Of a stretch of 64,000 bases of DNA, positions 23,070 through 35,000 are shown piece by piece. This DNA comes from Halichondria panicea. Its lineage: Eukaryota; Porifera; Demospongiae; Suberitida; Halichondriidae. The notes beneath the pieces were generated by a model, which searched no databases, had not been told where the DNA came from, and was given only the letters and a program-made list of their open reading frames with translations. Location of the stretch: assembly GCF_963675165.1 (NCBI RefSeq), contig NC_087389.1, positions 3,072,001 through 3,136,000 on the forward strand, written 5' to 3'. The position numbers and the translations under genes were made by a program. Position 1 is the stretch's first letter, and the number at the start of each line of letters is the position of its first letter.

Positions 23070-26000
23070 TTACAAGTTACGATACAATTTTTCCAACACC
23101 TGGACTTGCTGTGATTCAGAATGTCGAGAACAGGCCTGATACAGATGAGCTGAAACTTGAAGGCTAGAGAGAATCTTGCAAACACCTGTAGCTAAAAAAT
23201 ACATTTCATTGTCCAGCAATTATAGGATTACTGAATTTACATTTACAATTTAGTCTTTTCAATAGTAATTCAGCCTGGCCTTTCAAAACAAGAGCTTTAG
23301 CAATAGCTCCAGTATAACCTGTAAGTATAGAAGGAATTAAATGATAAATGTACACACAACAGCGTACCTTGAGCGTAAAAATGTAAGAGACAGCCATCCA
23401 CATGATCAACGCACGCCTTGGGTGATCCCAATAGTAGCTGCAAGAGAAAACACACAATAGATATTACATACAATAAATATACAGCAGACTCTCATTATCC
23501 GGCCACCTTTGGAATAGTGTAGCTTGGCTGGAAAAGCGACGTACCCGCACTTCAGAAAATAGCACGACCTACTAATTTTGCTGTTTTGTCTCGAGGATAT
23601 TGCTCTGCCATCATATAATATGCGGCCGTACATTGAAAACCTAGCTTGGGGCAGCCAACAGTATACGCCGGCCAAAGGCCAATTTCCGTGCAATTAACAC
23701 AGATGACTAAGCAAAAGAGCACATGGTCACCAATCAATCATTTGGGGTGTGGCTCAATTTATCGAGAAGAGTTAGCAAACACATGCTAGTCTGAGATTTA
23801 TTTTTCTGTAGCCTCTGTTGTGTTGTAGCCTCTGTTGTGTAGCTATGCAGTACATAATTATAGGCATGAGGTATCTATGTGTTAATTATAGTGTCTCAAA
23901 TCCTGAGGGATGAGGGATACTATAACTAACAGACACCGAATCCCCATATGTGGCTCAATTTATCGAGAAGAGTTAGCAAACACATGCTAGTCTGAGATTT
24001 ATTTTTCTATAGCCTCTGTTGTGTTGTAGCCTCTGTTGTGTAGCTATGCAGACCTAGCTACATAATTAGTACATAATTATAGGCATGAGGTATCTATGTG
24101 TTAACTAGTGTTCAAGCTGGCGCTGTGCTAATGCCTCTCGCCATGTTTTTGCTTTCGCTCAAAAGTATTAGAGTGTTATCTATAATGAATTTTATATTAA
24201 AGTTAGCTTATCTATATAAAGTCACTGAGAAGAAAAGACTTATTTACATGCATCTATTGTAAGTTATTATTTTTTGTATTATGTGGCTTACCAGGACATC
24301 AAGAAAGAAGAAAATTGATTCTTCCAGGATCTGTAGTTCAGTGTATATAATATCTAAGAAGAAAAGACCTGTGTACATGCATATTGTTATCTATATTGTT
24401 ATATGGTAGTGTTTTGTGGCTTACCAGGCCCTCAAGACAAAGATGATTCTGCCAGGAGGATCTGGATCTGGATCTTGGATATTATTTTCTCACACATGGG
24501 GAATGAGCGCGCATGCGCATTACATCCACAGGAATAATTAAAGGGTGTGTCCAAAGAGATCAATTTTACAAATGGCTACTGTACTGCTAGCTAGCTGTTT
24601 TAACAGATATTTTCTGAGTATTGTAGCTAACAAAAAGCTAGCGCTTTAGTGCAAGGCTAACTCATATGTTGAATAGAAAGTTTGTGCGGACAGATGATGC
24701 TATGAAAGATTCTGAAGAGACTGCAACAGCCTTCAATGTGAGTCAAACTAGCCATAACTCGAGAAAGAAGCTTTAGTTTGCTAATCCACGAATCAAAATC
24801 CAAGAGAACGTGGCTAGAAGCCTATAAAAGCTGTTAGTTTTCGTCGCATTGTAACCGTTGAGCAGTTATAGCTGGAATACACACACACACACACAGACAG
24901 ACACACACACAGTCAGCTTTACCGTATCCCTCGTGCGGCTACGCCTCGAGGCATAATTATAGTGTCTCAAATCCTGAGGGATGAGGGATACTATAACTAA
25001 CAGAATCCCCATATGTACTAGCCCTGCCTCAGGCAGAAGTGCATCTATAAAAGCAGCAAGCCTTAGCAACATACAGCTTTACTTTTGAAAATGTCCTGTT
25101 CTCTGCTAAAAAAAATCGAATATATATAGCCCCGAATTTCCCTGCTTCAACATTGGAATGGACAAGAGCAGGGTGGATTGACTATGACTCCACCTTCTGC
25201 AGGAAGCGCTCTGCAACAAATGAACAATTAATAATTAATGTGCCCATGCAGCCTCCTTTTTTCTCTGCACGAGCCCTACCCCCGGCCCATGCAAGCTTCT
25301 CAGTTCTATACGGCTTAGCTAGCAAGGAATAACTTGCTACACAATCGTTCCCAAAAAGACACAAGAGTCTACTGAATGGGCAGTAAACAATTTGAAATAA
25401 TAATATTATGGCTGCAGGGTAGGAACAGAAGTCAGGAGGACGAAGTTGACGAACACCTAGAAGACCTGCTTGTGACAATGGACCTAAAATCATTGGCTCT
25501 CAGTAGTCTTTGTAGTTGATTGAGAGAAATTGCCATCACAACTCTAGCTGCTCATACAAGGAGCACTGATCTTACTGAGATGGCATCAAACAAGTGTCTG
25601 GAAGCAAGTAAACTTGTCGGTACTGACAGAAAAATGTCCACCACAGTACAAAAGAAGACAAAACCTGACTTTTCAACACTGGAGAGAGCGTGAGCAAGAG
25701 CAGAAGAGAAGTAGAAGCTATCACAACAGAACTAGTCACTATAGTCTAGGCCATAATGTTGTAATTACAGCACCAGTAAAAATAATTATTACCCGAGGTG
25801 CGCGTGGGCGGCCACGGGTATAGTAGTCGTTTGGTTTGTCTGTTTGTATTTCTGGGTCTGCTCACCTGGCTGCCACAGCACTGCGTTTATAGCATGGATA
25901 GCCTTCACACAGTAGTTTTAAGAATGGTAGATTTCGATGTTAGAACTTTGTTGTCGAATAAAAGCGAGCAAAAACTAAGAAGCTTGGCTAGCTAGCTAAC

Positions 26001-29000
26001 TACACGCGGCCTTTATTCGAGGCACTCTCCGTATTTACAGCTGAAGTGATCCCGTACCAAAAACAGTGGAAAAGGGTAACTACAATAGAAAGCTAGAATT
26101 GTGACTTGTTTGTTGTCTGTTAGCTAGCTGACTCTGGGATCCTACTCTATCCAAGAGTCATACTTCTCTGAGACTCCAGGCTTCTTTGCTGTGATCCTAG
26201 ACCACCTCATGTACACTGTTCTCAATGTTTCAGTCTGGTTTAGTTTTATTGCTGGTATGCTAGACAGCTCAGTCATACATCACTACATGCACTGCATTAT
26301 ATCACTTTTCTGGTTTCATGTCACCAGCCGAGGGTTTGCACTTCAGTGCTCTAGAAACAATTAATGTATACGTATGAAAAAAATTGATTTTATATGGTAG
26401 TTTAAGTATAGGCATTATAAAAGAGGGCGTCCTAACTGAGGCTGGTGGTATAATTAGGACGTTTACGGCATCTTATTAAAACTGCTTTTGATTTGTGCAA
26501 TGACATCATTGTACTGACTACTTTACTAAGATATCTCTACCCCTAAGAATGCAATTGACGCATGCGCAGACAATGTATACCAGGCCGTCTTTCTCAATTG
26601 AGAGCGGCCTGGAATCGAGGCTATAAAGTGAGTAAAGGGGACACAGTTCAAGTTCTCTAGTCTAGTCTTGAGACTAATGTTAAAAAGAGAAGTATGTTAA
26701 AAGTTGATATGATAATTATTGATGATTAAATAATTATGTAAACGCGAAGAGCATAGTTACATGTATGTATAGTGCTGTGCATGTCCATGCAAGTAAATCA
26801 ACCAATAATTATGTCGCTTGGTCTGACAAATGGCCTAGTACACGAAATAGCGAGCGGCTGCATTTCAGGGCGAGTTTTGTGCAGCAAACATCTAGAGCTA
26901 GCAGTCCGTGAACCAAGTACTTCGAATAGAGAGATCTACAGTACTGCATGTATAGCAAACATGAGACCATTTAACTATATCTTAGTTAAAGCAAGGATCA
27001 CTTTCTCCGAATTTTGTTTAGACAATTAGGTTCCAGCTCTTAGCCTCTATCACTAACAGAAAGGGTGTGGACAATACTATCTTGTGTATCAAGCAACCAT
27101 GGTGCAAGAATAATGGATCTCATACTCGTGGGGTGTGGCACGCATGCACAAGCAACAAGATAAAGGCGTGTGTATCTTCAAAGCGCTCACAAATCACAGC
27201 TGCTTCAGGCAGTGAAGCGCTTCGTAGGCACGATTCTTAAGGGAGCATTGTTACACCACTGCCTTGATTATTAGCATAACTTTCGAAGCTTGCAAATCAA
27301 AATAACTCATTCGAGTGTATTACAACCATTGAGCATACACATGCACACATACACACTATAAATGAAAGCACCGCAGGTGCTGATGCCGTATAGTTTTTCA
27401 GTGTTATCTCAGCAATGGAATAAGCATATAGGATGTTCTTGGTATCAAAATGTAGCCCATTAATTTAATCTGTAAACTTATTACAGAAATTTGAAAGCTA
27501 GGCTATTAATTTTTCAAAAGTTATTACTCTAACCAAAAGTACACCTGAAAACCAGTAAATCATGAATTATAGGCACTGTGAACATAAGTATTAGTTAATG
27601 TACAGTGTAGAGGGGTTTATGACAGTAAACCTCCCGACTACGAGGGCGTAAGCACGAGGGGGAGGTGTGGTTTACTGTCATAAACCCCGAGGCACTGTGC
27701 ATTAATTGATTATATGTCCCATCTGATTGGCTGACTGGTTGCTATGCATCAAGCTGAATGACTACCACGTAGCAACACTATTCAAACAAGAAGACAACTA
27801 GGAAAAGAGAGCTCGTCCACACACCAGGGCTGCTGTCCACACTCAAATCCTTGCGCATCCTGGACAGAATATGAGCAGCCAGCCCCTCCCTCAAAGAGAA
27901 CGGTATACAGAGCCACTCCCCCTCTCTGTTCAATTAGTCAGCCCCTCCCTCCACTTACTGCGCAGCAACCAGCCAGAAGAAACAACACAGCTAGCTCTAG
28001 ACGATGTCTAGACCAGCTCTCTTCAGCTATGTCAGGCTAGTAGGCAAGCAAAGGTAAGCTTAAAATAGCCACTCCTATATTATTACTAAACTGGCTTCTT
28101 TTTATTTAAATGCAGAAGCTGAACAGGCCTAGTGCAGTGCGTGCAGTACTAGTGCTAGTGAGCAAGGCTCAGCCTGAGCCCTAGCCCTCTCCCAGAGTGT
28201 CTCTAAAGCAGCTCCTTCTGCAAGCACACAGCATAATTTTTGATGAACTAGTCTACACACTACACCCTCTGTCTCTATGTTTTCATTTGACATTTTGTTT
28301 CTCATGCAAGACATTTTCATTCATCGAAAACACAATTAATTTATTTTTACTGCATATGCTTGAGGTGCCAATTTATGAGCCATATTTTCCCTTGTAGCCC
28401 TGAGGTGCCAATTTATGACAGTTAAACCCCACTAGACTACATGGCAAAAGTGTAGTAGGTGGGAAATATTATATATAAGACTCATGAAGGATAGCCAGGA
28501 TACCTAAACCATTCAACAATTATCTTATGAAGTCTGAGACCTTAGCTGTTTAAGGTTAGTGTTTTATTACTCTAACCGGTTACCCACTACAACAATTTAC
28601 TGTTGTTCTTATTAGTCCCCCCAAACCCACCACCTCACGTTTTCATGGAAATTTTTGGGATATGTTGTAGCTTATTCATTCACCTACACAATGGTATCAG
28701 CACCATTTCTAAAGGTTCCAATCAAAAGATATCAACATTTAAGTACAGCCACTCACACATTTGTGGTAATCTACTCTCTAAGCTGGATGCACTGTACTAG
28801 TATGGAGTGCTAAAATTGCTTGCAGTCTTTGACTTGGCTGAATATAGCTACTGTTCTCGGAAAGTTTCCGTATATCTCTCCATGCATACACATTTCCTCT
28901 GTAAAACATTATGACCGCACATGCACCGTATAGCGGGTAATTTTCGGGGGTCAAAATATTTGTGGTTCAGCAATATTTATAGCCTTTCGTGGTTGGCTGA

Positions 29001-32000
29001 TTGCACTGCAGGTAAAGGTAGGCAAGGTCGCTTCATTTGTGGTCTAAGCCCCAACCACAAAAACTACGAATATTTTTCCCCACGAAAATTACCAGGTATA
29101 TGGTATCTATGTGTGTATTGGATTTGTTTACCCTGTGCAGTTGTATGTATTCCCTCTGGTTACAAATCCAATACACCCTTGACATCCATAGTACAAACTA
29201 TTACGTGTACCACTATGCCGTTATTTACCTGTAGCTGGCCAAGGAGTAGTTTAATAAGATGTGTTTCCAAATGATTGCCTTCACAGTAGCTCGTACAATC
29301 CACAACACAAGCCAATGCCGAAGGTGGACTTTCAATAAAGAAGACCTCTGCTAACAACAGCCAATTCTGAAGATTCTTGCACTTTCTATATATTTTATAC
29401 GTAAAAGAGCTCTAGTGCATAATTTTTATTGTACAAACCTTTCCACAATCACTTGCACTGTATCTTGAAGGATTCCTTCCCTAGCAAACAACAGAGCCGC
29501 CCTACAGAAATCAATCAGCGTAGTATGCATTCCAATAGGTAGATACATGTACCATTAACGGGAAATTTTTGTTGGGTGCAAAACTTCGCACTTTTCGAGG
29601 CAGAGCGGAATGCTAAACTATTAAAACTTTAAGTTAAAAGTTTACTTTCCAGAAATTGTATACAGTACAACGACCACCTCCGAGAAGCAACCACTCGCTA
29701 TAATAAGGCCAGCTGTAATAAGGCCAACTCAGGTCCAGATTGAAACTGCATAGACTTCAATGTAAAGCAACCTCTCAGGAACGACCACCTCTCAACTCAG
29801 TACAATGATTAGCTTTTTAGTTTCGTTGAAAAACTAACTGTAGCGGTTAGCTAAGTTCCAAGATTCACTTGAGCAGGAATTGACTGGTGTGGATGGCAAT
29901 CAAAACCTCTCACCTCTCTATAGTGGGCAAAAGGCTGTTCCCCAATGGTTTCCGTGTTATGAAGGTTCCACTGTATACTCAAAGTATTACGTGTAAAATC
30001 AATATAGCATATCAACTTAACCAACAAATACAGGTGTGCTTGCAACACATACCTTAATTATCTCACCTGTACTTGGCACTGTTTTCAGCAAACAAATGGA
30101 TATTAGAAAGATGTTGCCTCGCAACAGCAAACTGACCCAGATGAACTGCCTGATCGAAACCTATTTCCTCCATACAATCGCTCAATACCTAGTTAAAACA
30201 ACATTGTTAACGTTTTCTAAAAAAGCAGACGATTGTACATACCTTCTGAGACTGAGGTGATGATGCCAAAATGTCTCTGGCAGTTACTAACAGCTTCATA
30301 CTTCTACCATACTTTCCCTGCACACAATATACGTACTGTGTGGCTACACATAAACTATTCACATCAACTATTGTTGCATTTGACACACAATAAATATTAT
30401 CAAGAATACAGTAACAAAGGAAGTAAGTTACTCTACTTAATTGTAGATAGAAAGGAAAGGCAGGGATTCGGGGGTGAACCTCCCCCCCCCCACCAAATGC
30501 TTTAGAATAATGACATCATCACATTAGTTAGTACTGTCTATATGATGTGCAATATGTAACTAGATCTAGCAACACGCTTACGCGCGCCCAACCCCCACTC
30601 CCTGATTTTTAATCCTAAATAAAAATCTGAAAGGGTTGGAAACGACCGTGCCTTCCTGTGTAAATGGTTGAAATACTCCGCATTATATTTTGCACTCGCG
30701 AATTTTTTTCGTGGTTGATCGTTCAGTGGTTGTAATTTAACTGTCTCCTATCCACTAGCGAGTAATCAGGGGCTGGGTACTGAACTCTAGAGAAGTAAGT
30801 TTACACTACTGACTAGCTCTAAGTCTGTTTTCATCACTCTGTTCAATTTTAGCTTGAACCACTCCTTTCTCTTTCCCTGCTGTGAAACCAAAACAGCAAA
30901 GGACATAGCTTGACTGGTTAGTATGCTACATAGTGGTATGGATAAGGCCCACTCCAAGTGGACATTTAGTTCCAGCTTCATCGAACACCTGTATTTTTGT
31001 AATTTCCCTTGAACATGTTTTCTACTCACTCTTCTGAAAAGGCTGCAATGGCATTCCAAGTAGGCATAACTCAAGAACGAAGCATTATTTTGCAATCCAC
31101 GAATTAAAAGAAAACACGACTAGAAGCCTATAGAAACTCGATCCTTGAGCAGCTGTAGCACTCTACACAGACACACAAACACAGTACCGTATACCTCACT
31201 TGCGTATGTGCACCAAGGCATAAACATCACTGAAAAATTGCTAAGGGATATAATTATACGAACCACCATGCATGCACATACAGTTCTCAAAATGTAATTC
31301 TAGTGCCGTTTCCAATTACAGTAATGTATACATTGTGATCACATTAAGTAGCATGTATGAGCATACATAATTATAGTGTCAACTAGCTATCTCACATTCT
31401 TGAATAAATATCGTGCAACGGAGGAGGTGGAGACCGCAAATGCTTCATCCATTCCTTGATAATATGACACAGTGTTGTAGTCCTCAGGTACTTCATACAA
31501 TAATTGCGAGTAGAACAAACTTGCCAACCTGAATGACAGAGATATATATGTAAGTGTGTTTATGTGCACTCTTAAAATATTTACCGACTATATACATGAA
31601 AAGAGTAGTCAAACTAGAGCACTGAAGTGCAAACCCTCAGCTACTGACATGATTACAAATAAACCAAAAGAACTAGGTACCAGAAGAACCAGGTAGTGAC
31701 TGGGCTGTCTAGCACAGCGACTCAGAACTAAACCAGACTACTACAGAGAGAGAGACATGCTGAAACATTAGAGAGCAGAGTTTTAGTGGTACATAGGTAT
31801 ATGCACTGTGGACTAGGATCATAGCAAAGAAGCTTCGAGTCTCAGAGAAGTATGGCTCCTGGAATAGGATCCCAGAGTCAGCTAGCTAACAGAGACTACA
31901 TCCAGTCACAAATCTAGCTTTCGTGACCCCTTTTCCATTGTTTCTGGTACGGGATCACTTCATCTGCAAGTAATAAAGACCAGACCACAGTGTAGCTGCT

Positions 32001-35000
32001 CTTCAAGTTTCTTAGGTTTTATTCGACAACAAAGCTTTAACATCAAAATCTGCCACTATTAACTTGTTGTGTGAAGGCTATCCATGCTGTAATTAAACCA
32101 TAGTAGGAGGGATTGGAAACGAAAATTTTTGCGTGAAACACTCCGCGTTATAGGATGTGGCTAAAACTACAAAGAATTATTTTTATAGTCAGCATGCTCA
32201 TTACCTGTCTTGACTACTCTACAATGTGCTGTGCATAGAAACATGATCACTTGTAATGTAAAAACTAAAGAGAATCTAGCTCTAAAAAGTCTACTAAGCC
32301 ACTCAGCCACTACCACTAAACAAATAAATGCTATAAAAGAAGAAATAGCCCTTACTATGAAGTCGTGAGAGGTCAAGGCCCGTGGTGTGTCTAAGTAATA
32401 GTTCTGTAGAATCCCGAACGCAGTGAGGGTTCTACTAGCCCTGAGGGCTTCTAAATCATGTGGAAACTTCCTAAACAGTGTTTAAGCATTTTAGATTATA
32501 GCAACAACGCTCATACGCCTGACAACAATGGTTTGAACGCACAAACAATGGATTCTGAGCCTCCTCCGGTGCCGAACACTTTCTTGAGTTCGCCTATTAC
32601 ACGGTTTCTAAAAGACAGAACTACTGAGACGCAGCCCACATCACTTCCCTGCTTCCTTCCAAACCAGCCACACCTCCAGCTCTGTCTTTACAGCAACCAG
32701 CCCCACCTCCATATCTGCTGCAGCAACCAGCCCCACCGTCCTATCTGCTCTCTCTGACCTGCAAGACGAAGAGTTCGTAGACTATTTGCTCTCCTACACA
32801 GCCAGTGAGAACCTACTTACTGCTCCAGTGGCAAAGAAAACAAGAAAATTTGCTCCCCCAAAGTCAAGTAAAGAAGTAGAACAAGCAAGAAAGGAAACAA
32901 TACCAGAGTCATTGACATCAAGTATTGCTTATTATTATTACTTTTATTATGGTTATTATCTTATCTTGATCAAATCTTTGCTACATGATTTTCTATTGAA
33001 GTACATGATTTTCTAAGTAAGTACATGATTTTCTAGTCGATCCCAGCCCCTCTCACTAGAGGGCCTGGTAAACACTGTTTGTGCGTGGGTGGATTCAATA
33101 GTAAATTTGTTAGTAAAACTCTTTGTAATTTATCAATTAACCTTTTGTACTATGGTCACCCACGTGGTTGATTAAACTATTAGTGTCAAGAGAGAGAAAT
33201 CGCCCATCACAACTCTAGGCTCATACAAGGAGCACTGATCTTACTGTTTGATGAGATGGCATCAAACAAGCGTCTGGAAGCAAGTAGACTTGCCAGAGCC
33301 GGTAGGTACTGACAGAAAAACGCCCACCATTCTACCACAGTACAAAAGAAGACAAAACCTGACTTTTCTACACTGGAGAGAGCTTGAGCAAGAGCAGAAC
33401 AGAAGTAGAAGCCATCACAACAAAAATAGTCACTAGTCTAGGTCATAAATGTTGTAAGTAGCTTATTAAAACTGCTGTGATTTGTGCAATGACATCATTC
33501 TAAAATATACAATATACTGACTAATTTACTAAGATATCTTGAAGAATCTTGGGGCAATTGACGCATGCGCAGACAATGTATACCAGGCCGTCTTTCTCAA
33601 TTGAGAGCGGCCTGGAATCGAGGCTAATGATTTTCTAAATTGGATAAAACATTTCCTCTAACCAATCAGATTGCAATATTTATGACAAACATGATCTAAA
33701 AGTATACTAAAAGTATACTAAAGCAGTTTGAAGGACTATACTGCAAACGTTTATGAACATCAGTATAGCTGATCCATAGCATGAAGCCATTCTATGTAGC
33801 ACTTAGATACATAATAACCAAGTCAAGCAATGTACTTTGCCGTTTTGACTCCACAGCTGGGAAAGAGAAAAGTTGACATAGAGTAATTCACAACAAAAAT
33901 TGGAAACAGAGTAAATTAAGACAACGGACTCAGAGCTTGTCAGTGGTATAAACTAGAGTACCTCTCAGCTTCTGAGTGATTGCTAGTGGATAGGAGAGCT
34001 AGAAACAGTTAAAATACAACACAAAACGATCAACCACGAAAATATTTGCGAGCGCGAAATATAACGCGGAGTGTTTCAACCTTTTACACAGGGCGGCCCG
34101 GTCGTTTCCAATCCCTCTTACTGTTCTATCTATGTGTAAACGCAGTGCTATAATATCCAGGTGAGTAGATTCAGAATACACAAACAAACAAACAAACAAA
34201 CTACTATACCCGTGGCCGCCCACGCGCGCTTCGGGTAATCACTGCCTTATGCAGGGCCCGTAGATAGCTTAGGTTTGCAGGGGTGGAAAAGTACCAGCTG
34301 AAAAAGGTCAACGGTTATTTCAAATTCTCTGATTATTGCTGTTCATGGCAACATGTAACTTAATTGTTGTGGTATCGACTTGGCTACAATTTATTCTAAA
34401 CTAAAAAAGGTAACGAAGGTATTCTGCTTTCCAGTGGTGTAGCCAGGATTTTTGGATCTCAATTGCATGAGTAGAGAACTGAACTTTACTTAAAAAACTT
34501 TTTCTCAGCAGTCAGCATGCGCATCAGATAGCCCTGCCCACACTTCTTAATAACTATATGCATGCATGCAGTACAGCTAAGATATTGACAGATCACGATG
34601 ATTCAACTGAGTTGGAGTATGGAGCATATAGAGCATAAAAGGGCTCTAGCCTCGTCAGCCCTCCTCTGCATACGCCACTGCATCATTCAATAATCATGAT
34701 TTGCAATGCACTAGGCACAGTATTAAGCACATCGCGCATGTGCAGATCAAATGTTTCATTATTACAGATCTAGAACCAGGGGGGACAACTGCCCCCTCCG
34801 CTGTCTACGGACCTGATATGTAGAGCCCATGCATTTAATAAATTCCATGATCCATTATAGGAGATGAGTATAATTATATGCATTCTTGTAGCATGTGCGT
34901 ATTACCAGAATATTTTGCTGGTGAAAATCATTTGCGAATGACCCAAATCAGCATGACCCTTTGCGATCTAACTATTGCGTTCTGGTAATTAAGGATCGTG

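Larger units (their letters stand above)
32099..34134. mobile_element. GATTGG-family element E inserted in R3
   Basis: Left tip CATAGTAGGAGGGATTGG and inverted right tip CATAGATAGAACAGTAAGAG then GGATTGGAAACG. The right flank TGTAAAC (34135-34141) matches the left flank TGTAATTAAAC (32088-32098) apart from a small insertion, and both fit the interrupted R sequence. Contains a coding fragment (32458-32910) and the nested T4. Confidence 0.8.
31614..34238 (-). mobile_element. R-family repeat R3, split by element E
   Basis: 31614-32087 and 34142-34238 are the two parts of one inverted R copy, joining at TCCATGC and GCAGTGCT once E and its duplication are removed. ANAPC5 intron 9. Confidence 0.8.

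Noticed and set aside
23206-23457. Reading YYWDHPRRALIMWMAVSYIF as a membrane protein exon
   Set aside because: The other frame of the same segment joins ANAPC5 exons in phase and matches the family, so the hydrophobic reading is a shadow.
32167-32376. Minus-strand hydrophobic 69-codon frame as a membrane protein
   Set aside because: Within element E next to its terminus, no start context, splice sites or family similarity.
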